Positions 1 to 10,100 of a stretch of 64,000 bases of DNA are shown piece by piece. The stretch is from positions 134,991,348 to 135,055,347 of the forward strand of contig OY755038.1 in NCBI GenBank assembly GCA_963576565.1, given 5' to 3'. The DNA is from Aspidapion aeneum (Eukaryota; Arthropoda; Insecta; Coleoptera; Brentidae). Numbering within the stretch: position 1 is the first letter of the stretch; every line of letters begins with the position of its first letter. The notes under the pieces are model-generated. The model was not told the origin of the DNA. It searched no databases and was given only the letters and a program-made list of their open reading frames with translations. The translations under genes were made by a program, and so were the position numbers.

Positions 1-334
1 CGCGTAAAGAAAGTAATCCCTCAGGGAATTTTAACACCAGTGTTGAGCCAATATCTTCCTGGACTATCCAGACAGATTTTTTTTTTAATCCAATGAAAAA
101 AAACTAATTCATTAAAAAAAAATTATTAAAAAAAAAAAAACAGCAGTTTTCTTCTTTAAGAACCACACCAGGGGTACCAATATGCCACCTTTATAAATAT
201 CTGCCTAGTATGGCAATCGGTGATTGTGGGTTCCTAAATAAAAACGAGGGCATCTGCTGTAAATTTTTAACATTTTAATTTAGAAATCGAAAAAAATTTC
301 AAATAATGGAAAAGACTACTACTACTATGTCGGT

Positions 335-1052
335 TTAGAACGTTTTTCTACGTTGTCCGACGCCTATTCTCCACCTCCTTCGATCCTGACAATCATCTCC
401 TGTCAGATTCTTTTGACTCATTGATCTTTGGATTGACTGTTGCCATTCTAGTTTAGGACGTCCTCTTTTTCTGCGCCCTACTGGTTGCCACTCTAGGACC
501 TGTTTTGGTAATCTTTCGTCGTTCATCCGTTGTACATGGCCGTACCATATCAATTGCCTTTTAGTGATGTCATCCGTTATGCTTCCCTCGATTCCCATTC
601 TTTCTTTTATGATCTCATTTCTTATGTGATCTATCTAGATATTCTCATTGATCTTCTTATTGCATCCATTTCGACACTTTCCATTTTTGTTTTGTATTTT
701 TCTGTTACGCGACAAGTCTCTATTCCATACAACAGCGTGCTTTTTACCATTGTTTCATATATGTTAAATTTTACATTCTTTCTTATCTCTCTGCTCCATA
801 AAATACTGTTAAGACATCCAATAACCTTTTTTGCTTTTACTATTCTTTTTTCCTATTCTTTACAGTCTGTTCCTGTCTTATCAAATGTGACATCCAAGTA
901 TACATACTCATTGCATGGAGATATTGTTTGTCCATGTCTAGTTCTAACTCACTGGATTCGTTTCCAATACATAAGTACTGTGTCTTGTCCACGTTCACTG
1001 TTAGTCCCCACTTTTGGTATTCTTCCGTTAACTTTCTCATCATATACTCCAT
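335..1052 (-). pseudogene. LINE reverse transcriptase, C-terminal half (decayed)
   Basis: Codes for the part of the LINE polyprotein downstream of the RT active site. The segment beginning EYMMRKLTEEYQKWGL (1052 downward) lies just after the palm. It is followed, after frameshifts, by the thumb/connection region and a C-terminal domain (598-335) with WYGHVQRM and RRKRGRPK. The 598-335 piece is open and closely matches the LINE pieces at 53500-53886 and 45654-46007. Reading is broken between about 620 and 840. The upstream half of the same gene lies beyond the solo LTR at 1525-2365. No function is expected. Confidence 0.8.
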
Positions 1053-1524
1053 TGTTAGCTCCCGCTAAATTTCGCGGTTGTTTTTAAAATTTTAAAACCA
1101 CACAATTGGATGACGGACAGAGTACATTTTCCGCGCATTGGACATGCGCACCAAGAATCAGTGAGATCCTTTTCTACCGCCTCGAGAAAATGGCGTGTTA
1201 ATTTACTTTCTCCAACTATTACAAATTTCTACACTTGAAAGTGCTCGATTTTGGTGTACTGAAGCATAGAACTAGAAACTTCAGCCCTTCAGCTATGTGG
1301 TACCATCATTAGATCAAGACAGGGGCCCCTGGAACGTGGAGAAATTGGCTGCAAACTGGTGAGTGCTTTGTTTCTGATTTCCGTTGTGTGGTACCAACAA
1401 TTAGCCTATGGACCTTTGATTATTTCGTGATTTCGTATCAATATATTTATGTTTGTTCGCGCTTTCATTAATTAAAATATATACAGTCCACTGCAGTTAT
1501 CGTTTTTCTTACTGCGGGCGAACA
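1053..1524 (+). repeat. Solo LTR of the BEL/Pao element found at 9216-33991
   Basis: Begins TGTTAGCTCCCGC and ends near GCGGGCGAACA. It matches the two LTRs at 9216-9681 and 33524-33991 along its whole length. No internal BEL sequence is attached, so it is a solo LTR left by LTR-LTR recombination. Flanks CTCCAT and CTCTTC match at only 3 of 6 positions, so no clear target duplication survives. It sits inside the LINE RT gene, with LINE codons continuing on both sides. Confidence 0.88.
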
Positions 1525-2365
1525 CTCTTCTTTATCATTAACTACAATTACTTGGTCTTCAGCAAACTATAGTGTGTATATAGTAAATCGGTCGTTAAGT
1601 TGTATTCCCATGCCGTGCTTTTTACGTTTCCAGTTTTTTAGAGCCACTGCGATATATATTTTAAAAAGAGTTGGAGAGATACAACATCCCTGTCTTAAGC
1701 CTTTTGTTACCAGGAATTCTTTTGAAAGTCGATTTCCAATTTTAATTTTAGATTTTGACCCTTTGTATAGTTCTTTTATCGCTTTTATGTATGTATGATT
1801 GATATAAGTTTGTTCCAACACCGTCCATAATTTTTCTACTGGAACGGTATCATATGCTTTTTGTAGGGCCACAAAGGTAACATGAGTCTCTATATTTCTG
1901 GCGCTTCTTTTCTCAATTACTTGTTTAAGACAAAAAACATTATCACTACAAGATCTGCCTCCACGAAACCCACTTTGCTCTTCTTCTTCTTGTTCATGAA
2001 AATCATTCTCTATTAGATCTCTAAGAATCCTACCCTACAATCTACTTAGAGTGCTGGTGACTTAAATTCCTCTGTAATTGTTACAATCCAGCTTGTTTCC
2101 TTTTTTATGTATTGAGGATATGAATGCAATTTTCCAATCATTAGGTACTGGATGTCCGTTTATGCATTGAGTGATAATATATGTGAGATTTTCAAGTAGT
2201 TTCTCTGATCCATATTTGTGCATTTCAGCATATATTCCCGAAAGGTCCGCTAGCTTTTCCGGATTTAAGCTTTTTTATACTATTCTTTATCATTTCTCTT
2301 TCGATGATTACTTCCTCTCCATGTACTTTTATGGAAAAGAATATCCGGAAGAAAAAAAATAGCTA
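1525..2365 (-). pseudogene. LINE reverse transcriptase, fingers and palm (decayed)
   Basis: Minus-strand translation gives the first RT blocks: a KKLKSGKA-like start near 2290, NGHPVPNDWK, CNNYRG, QKAYDTVPVEKLW, LRQGCCISPTLFK, and the active-site region read as FAEDQ at about 1555-1540. The canonical second block is FADD, so the second Asp position reads Glu here, and a stop codon (TAG) precedes the box. The copy is therefore inactive. Compare the intact FADDQ in the related copy at 44580-46089. The open part is 1872-1567; upstream portions are in shifted frames. Confidence 0.82.
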
Positions 2366-4380
2366 CCTAAATGTCACTCTTAATTATGAACCCTACCGAA
2401 TATGCATATTTGGTTTACCAGGTTCACTCTAGTTGCAACCTTATCTTTAAACCTAACCTATTAAAGGAACGATCTTACTTGTTCTCAGGTCTCACAATAT
2501 GGGTCTCATAACCCGGTCAGGAAGCTCGGTTTGATATCTGGGTTTGACAGCTCGGTTTGGACATGTGATTCCCACTTCAACGATTCTTTTCAGGTTGTGA
2601 ACGTCAAAAATACTCGTTCGGTTTTCTTTGAGCAAAATTGGTAGATCAAAAAATCGCAGATCAAAAATCTCCTTCAACTTAAAAATTTGTAGGTAGGAAA
2701 TTCTGTGGATCAAAAATTCCCTTCGGGATTGCGGGACTGGAACTAAAATAAAACATGCTTTTTGGAACACACAGCAAAACACATTAGATCAAGCTGCAAA
2801 ACCTTAATTTGATAAATATTCATTTATCCCTCAATATCGAAATAAACCCTTTAATATTAATCTTACCTTTAATATTTTATCACTGTATTTTCTTTAGTAT
2901 AAATCTACCTCAACTTATATACTTCTCACAATAGCATAACATAAAAAGTCAAAACGTGAATTAACGAATTATAAAATTTAAATCTCTTATTTCGAAATGA
3001 TCTGTCTCTCCATTTATCTTGGATAAAAATATATAATAAAATCAACTAGCAATATTTAAAACAATAAGGTTAAATTCTACCTGAACTACATGTGCTCTCG
3101 GTAAAAAACAGAATTAACGGAAGTAGAAGTAAATGTCATTCGATGAAAATCCAATCAACATCCAAAAATAAAATGTGTCACAAGACATTAACTTACAGCA
3201 TTCTGCTTTCTAATTAAATTTTCTAGACGTTGATTATCAACTGAAATTGGCACGCGGCCTTTTATGGTTAGCAATTAATAGCCACACTCCGCAAAATCCA
3301 GTTATGGAAAAAAGACAGATTTCGCCTGGAAACCCATATTTATAGCCTTCCACCGGAAGATAAAAACTATCAAAATGACACGACATTTTAGCTTTGAACC
3401 ACATGTTTAACAAAAAAAGATGACATATATATATTGAGGTTATATTTTCAACTGTCTACAGCCATGAACATTATAATAAATGAACAGGCCCCGTTTCATA
3501 TTCGCGATACAAGTTGCTTATGTACAGTCCAGATATTTTAGAGTAAATGGTTGCGCGTTCAAAAATCATACCATCCAGCGGCTGAAATCATGTTTGTCTC
3601 ATCTTTACACTGAGACAAATAAAGTCCATTCTTAAGCATACCCGTAGAAACATTAAGTTAGCTATTATAAGGTCACTGATCTCACGTTCGTCACGTTCAC
3701 AAATTACGCTATACAACACATTTCTTTAAAATTGTATAGATATCTACTGACAAGGCAAAGCTCCGCCCAGCCTGAAGTTAAACCCCAACACTCAATTAAA
3801 AGATCGATATTTCGAAATTAATTAAGTTTTGGTCAAGTTCTGATTGCCACAAAAATTCCCCCCAAACATAATCTGTAAACGCGCCCGCAAGCAAAGGACA
3901 CTCAGGTGGTCAGAAAATAGCCGGTTAGCAAGAAAACAAGGAAAACAGATGACTTGAACCTAACTTCAATTAAAAACTTGAATTTTTGTTTGTTTACCCT
4001 TTAATTAAGGTTAAATTCCAGTTTTTCTTCCCTTAAAGAAATTAAATATAATTTTATGAGTTTGCAACATTGATCTTCCTGTACAACAAAATTTACTTGT
4101 GATGTTTCAAAAGCATGTCTTTCGCTGTGCAAAAATTCTCCTTTCTATGGACTCTTAATCAAGTAGGTATTAACATTTTTGGTGGTTCAATAAACTAACT
4201 TTTTCGCAATGATATTTCCCCAATTAAGTAAAGCAACCTAATACTAGTATTTATAACATATACCTAATAACTAGAGAAATACTGGCTTTTAAATCAGTAT
4301 TGACCCAAAATTTGTACGGAGCGATTTTAAGTTTAAGTTAATTTGGCCTAGAATAAATCCTAGCAAATCCAGCCCGTAAC
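2366..4380. other. AT-rich sequence with no recognisable gene
   Basis: No coding segment with family motifs is visible on either strand. Small open frames (for example 2492-2782, minus) show no domain. One weak feature is a C6 run near 3858-3864. On the minus strand this reads as a G-run followed by TGTGGCAA, which could be a PPT plus LTR start. No second LTR, PBS or pol sequence was found to back that, so I leave it unassigned. Confidence 0.5.
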
Positions 4381-5236
4381 AACCTTCCACAGACTGGCAG
4401 AAAAATATTACTGGCCAAAAATGCGCCAGGACGTGGCAACTTTTGTAAAGAAATGCATTGTCTGTGCAGCTCATAAAGGTGATACACAAGGTGTATCTGA
4501 TCAGATGATATCTCACCCAAAACCAACTCGTCCTTGGGAAATTATTTCGACAGATTTATGTGGACCTTTACCTCGTTCGACAAAGGGTAATTACTGGATT
4601 CTCGTCGTTACGGACTATTTAACTAAGTTTTTCTTAGTTTTTCCGATGCGAACAGACCCTACTCAAGCTGTTGTCAAGCATCTTGAGGAGAAAGTATTTA
4701 TGGTCTTCGGAGTACCCCGTTTGCTACTTTGTGATAATGGCCCTCAGTACAAAAGTAATGAGTTTGAGCGTTTTGCTGAGAGTTATCAGGTTAAAAAAAT
4801 CAGGATGTCTCCTTTCTTTGTTAATTTTGGTAGAAATATGTGATTGTAAGGAAAAGATTACTCCAACCCAGTTTTGTTATCTGAAGAGAATGGTGTACAA
4901 TCTGCGGCTAAAAGTAAGAACGAATGTTTCCGGAAGCTCTATTCTGATGTTAAGAGAAGGTTAGAAGTGGCAGGAGAGAAAAAGGTATTTCGGTATAATT
5001 TGCGTACAAAGGTACCCAACTTTGTTATGGGTCAGCGTGTTTGGAAGAAGAATTATGTGTTGTCAGATGTTGCGAAGTTTTTCTCGAAGAAATTAGCACC
5101 GAAATTCGTTGGTCCTTATGTGATTAGGAATAAAATCTCTCCTTGGATATTTGAACTTCAGGAACCATCGGGTAAAGTACTACCAGGGAGTTGGCATGCC
5201 AAAGACCTTAAGTCGGCAGCGGACCTCTCCGATTAA
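4381..5236 (+). pseudogene. pol: Gypsy integrase remnant with core and C-terminal pieces
   Basis: The integrase inserts retroelement cDNA into the genome. Visible here are the zinc-binding end (CIVCAAHKGDTQ), the first catalytic Asp in ISTDLCGPLPRS, the second in LLLCDNGPQYKS, and the C-terminal KFVGPYVIRNK region ending in LSD. Sequence jumps from ESYQVKKIR straight to MSPFFVNFGRNM, so the third catalytic residue (Glu) and flanks are deleted. Two in-frame stops (TGA, TAA) follow at about 4842-4850. The related minus-strand copy at 23731-24300 lacks a different, upstream part of the core. Neither copy can be active. Confidence 0.88.
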
Positions 5237-5252
5237 CCTTTTTAGGTTAATC
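5231..5252 (+). other. Inverted repeat (hairpin) at the pol stop codon
   Basis: GATTAACC and GGTTAATC form a perfect 8-bp stem around a 6-base loop. The pol stop TAA lies in the 5' arm, a few bases before the polypurine tract. The same hairpin is kept in the other family copy at 23716-23736. The stem is seen directly; a function is not known. Confidence 0.6.
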
Positions 5253-5257
5253 GGCTT

Positions 5258-5275
5258 GAAGATGGGGGGGGGGGA
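5258..5275 (+). promoter_or_regulatory. Polypurine tract (plus-strand primer) of Gypsy fragment
   Basis: Purine run GAAGAT followed by eleven G and an A, ending three bases before the LTR start TGTAACG at 5279. Position and composition fit the primer for plus-strand DNA synthesis. Confidence 0.8.
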
Positions 5276-5951
5276 TTATGTAACGTGTCATTTTTACGTT
5301 TAAGGCATACGTTACATATTTGTATTGTTTCTGTAAATAACCAACATTCGACTCGTTTTTCTAAACCAAGCGTTAAGGGTATTTTATAGAGCTGGGTTTT
5401 GAGGTTATATATTGTCCAGAAAGTTACCTTATAGAGGAGGCATTCCATCGTAGTGCTTTAAGGACTGTGCGTCATTATTTAGGCATTCTAATTGGAATTT
5501 GAGATCACAGATTTCGGGAAAAATCACATAAAAACTTTTAATTGTTTTGTTTATCTTTAAAATTTCGTAGTTTTCATTGACGTTCATGAACTGGATAAAC
5601 AGCTGTTCTGCTGTGGGCATGGTGGCGTTGCCACATCACAAATGTTTTCAGTAACAGCGGGAACACACGCCCATTTTGGACGTTCGTTTACTTGTATTTT
5701 CGAGGATACTAGGACCGTGATTTCTTTTCCGGACCTCTTCTTCTTTATGGATTAGCTAGTTTTGTAGCACGAAGACATATTTAGGTCCAAGGTTTGACCA
5801 AAAATAACTGAGGCTCTGCCCACTTTGATATCTTACTACTTTAATCAGAGGAAAAGGTAAAATAAATACAAGTCATGCAATTTTGTAAATTGGGGATAAA
5901 CGAAGGACAAAAACCAGGACTAAAACAATAAACAAAATCGTATTTTGATAT

Positions 5952-7010
5952 TGTCACGGTTCAGGGGGCCGTAAGGGTGCTTTTTGGGTAGGGAGCGGTG
6001 TGTAACCGAACCCCAAACAACGAAGCTCCCTTAGGCTGAACCTAATTGTACCGCACTGTCGAATCGAGATAACAAGGTTAACCCGATTCGACCGTATCGA
6101 TAACGATAAGGGCAATGTTAGCCTTGGCTTTCGCCGGGAAAATTACTTAGCGGGTGGATCAAGACCAAGGCTAAAAACCAACACAGTTTTAGAGGGCTAC
6201 AACTTATTTATTGAAAGGTCTATGGAAACTTTGAGAGGAGGTTGGTCCACCCACTTACCCTTATTTAGTCTACACTGCTATATTCACTTTGTAGAATAGG
6301 TTCGTCTTGTCTTTGCCACAAAATCTGTGGACGCTACACACCTGTCACACTCAAAAGTCAATCGACTTGCTACCCCAAATTTAGACTAACTCAAAAAACC
6401 TTCTTGGGGTCTACTTATCACTTCGCCCTAGGCCACGATAAATACGTGCGTGCCCATATTCCAAATATTCGTTGTTTGAATAGGCATCACGTATTTATCT
6501 AGACGCATCTAGGGTTACTCTCGTGACTTATTCCTAAGGTTACCAATAATTATTTATTGTTCCTTACATTCCCGCCGCCCCAGTAAAAATCGCCCTCGAT
6601 TTTTGAGACTACAAGGACTGCTGGCATTGGTTGAACCGTCATCCTCTCAAATAAGTTCTGTTCAGTTAAAAGACAAAAAAAAAATACGTATTTACATTAA
6701 ATTCCTAATATCTACACACACGCTTCCACATGGGGCCGAATCTCTTAATCCCTACCTATCGTAAGATATTTCAGCCCTACGTGCGTACTGACTGGCTTCT
6801 CGCAGTTTAGTTAGATATATACTTTACGACTCATCATGCATCTCATTCTGTCCCGTGCCTCAATTCTATAACTAGTCCTCCCCCGGTCACCTTTTACTCA
6901 TGGTGCTGAGAGGAAATATTGCTCATTGCATCTCAATCTGTCCCGTGCTTCAATTCTATAACTAGTCCTCCCCCAGTCACCTTTTACTCATGGTACTGGA
7001 GGATACCTCA
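5952..7010. repeat. Extra 1.06-kb segment inside the Gypsy LTR, possibly a solo LTR of another family
   Basis: Absent at the corresponding site of both LTRs of the complete Gypsy copy. It begins TGTCACGGTTC and ends ATACCTCA, so it has TG...CA ends, as LTRs do. No clear target duplication is seen (ATAT before, TAAA after). Near its 3' end a 90-bp direct duplication is present. It could be a foreign solo LTR or a subfamily-specific part of the Gypsy LTR. Confidence 0.5.
6838..7000. repeat. Two tandem units of 90-bp period
   Basis: A unit starting GCATCTCA.TCTGTCCCGTG at 6838 recurs at 6928. About 75 bases are almost identical (GTGCCTC versus GTGCTTC, CCCCCGG versus CCCCCAG), followed by divergent spacer. 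Confidence 0.85.
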
Positions 7011-7209
7011 TAAATTAATATATAATCATAGTTAAATAAAATTAATATCTAACTCAGTTAGTCGGATTGAAGGGTTATGTAGGGCTAGCTAGTGGTGAGC
7101 AAACCTAACATCTGAGCACTCTTGTGCCGAGGTTAAGCAGTAGTTCAATGTGTATTTTTAGGTTCGAGTTCAGAAATGATTATTATTAATGTAAAAATGT
7201 TTTACAAAA

Positions 7210-7386
7210 ATGGCGTCAAAATATATGAATCTTAGAGAAAACATATATAAAGAGCAAAGGAAACTTTTGACTAAAACTATGACTAAAATACAACTAAATC
7301 CTACACTTAGTATGGCTTTACTCATATGGGAATTGGTTGAGTGTTCGAATACTCCTGGGTTTGATGCATGCTCTGATCTCCATTAA
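7210..7386 (+). CDS. Small open frame in Gypsy LTR, 58 codons (hypothetical)
   Basis: Reads MASKYMNLRENIYKEQ at its start and ends in a TAA after 58 residues. An aligned open frame with ATG and stop is present in both other LTR copies of this family (22504-22328 and 32393-32220, minus). No known domain is recognised. It may be chance, because LTR sequences of recent copies are alike. About 7 of 58 residues differ from the copy at 22328-22504, and the third copy differs by an in-frame 3-base deletion. Confidence 0.3.
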   Translation: MASKYMNLRENIYKEQRKLLTKTMTKIQLNPTLSMALLIWELVECSNTPGFDACSDLH

Positions 7387-8855
7387 TTGATTTTACAGTT
7401 GATGGTTTCAATACTAAACTTCTTATTGCCTAACTGGTTATTTTTCTCCTACTTGCTATGTTGGCAGGGGTCCGTTTGACATTTGTTTTGGTCTGTGCAC
7501 GTGCGTCTCGAAATCCTCGTTTATAAAAATACAGATCCGTAGAAATAGATCGGACAACACCTCAATGCGCGGTGGACGCGTTTGGGATATTCCCTTGATT
7601 GATGCTGCTCCCTACAGACCTGTATCGAAGTACTAGTGTACTTCGTCATTGGCTAGTTTGAGAACGGCGGGGTTTTTGGCAGGCTTACAAACCTGATGCT
7701 AGGGGATTTTTGGTTTGCGAGTGTTGTTATAAATGGGTTTGTATTGTTATTTGAATTTAACCGGGAAAATTTGGTTGGTATTGTGCCCCACCCAAAATTA
7801 AGAAACTATTTCCGGCTTCTTCATTTTTTTCCCTACCTCGCTTTTTCCTAAAGAATTGGCTAGGCCAATAACAAGTTTTTTGGGATCGCCATTGTTTTTT
7901 TGGTTATTGGCACTGCAGTGAATGCAGGTTCTTTCCCAGAGACTGTGAAGCGTGAGTCCGTCGTTTTGGCGTATTTTAAGTGACGGCTCGCATCCTCTGA
8001 TTGAGGGACTCAAGGCGTCTGTCCAGTCCACCATCAACCTGGACGTTCGTGCTGGTGTGAAGCCGGTTGTAGCACTGTAACCCTGGGAAAGGTACGTAGG
8101 GTTGTTTTAGTTCATCTGTTGACATCTGCTTTATTTTATTGAGTCGTCATGGGGTTCTTGATTTAGGTTACTCCGGGTAGGGGAACCTCGTGCAAAAGCG
8201 ACGAATTCCAGGAAACTAAAATATTTCATTTTCCACAGGGTTTTACTCTCGGGCAAGGATCCATCAACATTTTTTGACCATGTGTTGCCCTAGCACCATG
8301 TGCTAAGAGATCTTCAGGGTGGGCGTAAGCAGGACACAGGACCCGGAGTAGCAGGGAAGATGTTTGGGAACTTCCAGGTTTACAAAACAAAACACCCTCT
8401 TATTTAACCACAAAATAATCAAGGACCAAGGTAGGAGCAAGGATATTTTAGAGATATAATTTTTCACAGTATAATTTCAACATTGCTTGTCAGCAAGGTA
8501 ACGGTATGACGTCATAACCACAATTTTGCGGCGTATTTACTACATCGACTTGTTTTCCTTCATTTTATTTATTTAAGATAATTTTTCCTGTCAAATTTAA
8601 AGTGCCTTGCTATTTTGGCCCTGACTTGTTTCATTTCGTTAAGCATATTTCATGTTTCCGGTATTTTATTCGGTTTTACAATTAAAATAAACAAGATGAA
8701 CTAAATCTTTGCGTTATTTATACAGCCTAATGACCTACTTTGCAGAGACAAAAGAGAGATAGAGTTATTTTTTTAGTGTTTCCTTGGTACTGCTTTACAT
8801 CATGGGGTAGATCTCGGACTGGGTTGCTGTCTGTCTCATTCTACACAACGTAGGG

Positions 8856-9209
8856 CCATTCGTTATTAAAAAGAAAATATAAACTTGTACTTATGAGTTA
8901 CAAGACAAGCAAAGCAAATCCAAAGGAATTTGGCATGTCCAAGAACTCAAGCTGGATTATACCACAGATGATGTGGAAGCACTGCTCAATGACACACAAC
9001 AAGCACTTGAATGTGAAACACTGCAGAAAGTGGTCTAAGTGCGATATGTTTTGTGTAGTTTTGATTAGTTTATTTATTTGATAATTTTTAACTAATTAGT
9101 TACTCGTAAATTTTAGTTATACGGTTGTATTATTTAATTACCTTATCTTTTGATAATTACTACAACAGTTATTTACTTATTTAAGTATATTTATAATATT
9201 TTATCTTGA
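8856..9209. other. Short spacer between Gypsy fragment and BEL element
   Basis: Holds one possible coding remnant (8909-9038) and otherwise AT-rich sequence with no feature seen. Confidence 0.5.
8909..9038 (+). pseudogene. Possible C-terminal fragment of a transposase-like protein
   Basis: A 42-codon frame ends in TAA at 9036-9038 and contains LDYTTDDVEALLNDTQQAL. The acidic pattern resembles the C-terminal DDxxxLLxxHxxxLTxEEL stretch of pogo/Tigger-type transposases. That is a resemblance only. It could equally be a host exon end or chance. No DDE catalytic region is nearby. Confidence 0.25.
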
Positions 9210-9215
9210 GTCATC

Positions 9216-9681
9216 TGTTAGCTCCCGCTAAATTTCGCGGTTGTTTTTAAATTTTAAAACCACACAATTGGATAAAGGACAGAGTACATTTTTTGCCCAT
9301 TGACATGCGCGCCAAGAATCAGAGACCCTTTCTACCGCCTCGAGAAAAATGGCGTGTTAATTACTTTCTCCAACTATTTCAAATTTCTACACTTGAAAGT
9401 GCTCGGTTTTTGTGTACTAAAGCATAGAACTGGAAGCTTCAGCCCTTCAGCTACGTGGTACCATCATTAGATCCTCAAAGGGGCCCCTGGAACGTGGAGA
9501 AATTGGCTGCAAACTGGTGAGTACTTTGTTTCTGATTTCCGTTGTGTGGGTAACTGCAATTAACCTATGGACCTTTTTAATTTTTCGTGATTACGTATCA
9601 ATAAATTATGATTGTTCGCGCTTTCATTTAATAAAATATATACAGTCCATTGCAGTTATCGTTTTTCTAACTGCGGGCACA
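9216..9681 (+). repeat. 5' LTR of BEL element
   Basis: Starts TGTTAGCTCCCGC and ends CTGCGGGCACA. It matches the 3' LTR at 33524-33991 and the solo LTR at 1053-1524. The bases after it (CACAAGTGTTCATCCG) do not give a TGG-type primer-binding site that I can recognise. Confidence 0.93.
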
Positions 9682-10100
9682 CACAAGTGTTCATCCGAAC
9701 CGAATAAATAAATTTAATCCATTCGACGGTATTTTAAGTCAGCCATTTTCGCATTGTCGCCGCGATCACACGGCCTTGAATTTTGCCAATCGTATTGAAC
9801 CGTAGTTTTTCGTTCGACCTTCGGTTTTCGGCGCAATTCACCTGTTTTCGGTCCGTTGCTATGGTAACGCAGAGTTTACCGCGTGGTCACTTCAGTAAAC
9901 AAAAATCGAGAATCAATCAAAAATAAACAACATTTCTGTCATTAGATTGGTTCCATACCATTTCGATATTAAAACATTTTTCATCAATTGCGATAAATTA
10001 GTGCATATTTTCGACAAATTGTCATTTTTCTATTTCAGAAGCATTAATTTACCGTTAATTGTATATTTACCGACAATTTCGTCATTTCAAAGGTAAAATC

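Larger units (their letters stand above)
316..2365 (-). mobile_element. 5'-truncated LINE (non-LTR retrotransposon), split by a solo LTR
   Basis: On the minus strand, decayed reverse-transcriptase sequence runs from about 2365 down to 335 and ends in a 3' tail of ACT/AGT triplets (316-328). The same 3' end, with the same (GTA)n tail, occurs at 53500-53886, so the end is real. The 5' part (endonuclease, first RT blocks) is absent. A solo BEL LTR at 1053-1524 interrupts the RT just after its active-site box. The C-terminal basic motif RRKRGRPK and the preceding WYGHVQRM block are typical of insect endonuclease-reverse transcriptase LINEs. The clade is uncertain (RTE/CR1-like). Confidence 0.85.
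4381..8855 (+). mobile_element. Truncated Gypsy LTR retrotransposon fragment (3' pol, PPT, partial 3' LTR)
   Basis: Same family as the full Gypsy element at 20321-33280, but on the opposite strand. Homology starts abruptly at 4381 in the integrase zinc-binding region and stops at about 8852-8855 inside the LTR, so both ends are truncated. Order is integrase remnant (4381-5236), polypurine tract (5258-5275), LTR from TGTAACG at 5279. The LTR is interrupted or extended by an unrelated 1.06-kb segment (5952-7010) and then resumes. Confidence 0.9.
5279..8855 (+). repeat. Partial 3' LTR of Gypsy fragment (interrupted, truncated)
   Basis: Starts TGTAACGTGTC and follows the LTRs at 20321-23693 and 29965-33280 (reverse orientation) through 5279-5951 and 7011 to about 8852. 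It ends before the terminal TTTGCCACA of the complete LTR. The 5952-7010 segment is not in the other LTRs. A small open frame (7210-7386) is shared with the other two LTR copies. Confidence 0.88.

Noticed and set aside
530..1087. 185-codon plus-strand open frame
   Set aside because: Antisense shadow of the LINE RT gene, running on into the solo LTR.
3840..3870. Possible PPT plus LTR start on the minus strand
   Set aside because: Only one weak G-run and a TG start; no paired LTR, PBS or coding sequence.
9517..9711. 64-codon open frame repeated at 33827-34030
   Set aside because: Lies in the BEL LTRs, is short, and runs past the LTR end into unrelated sequence; no sign of coding.
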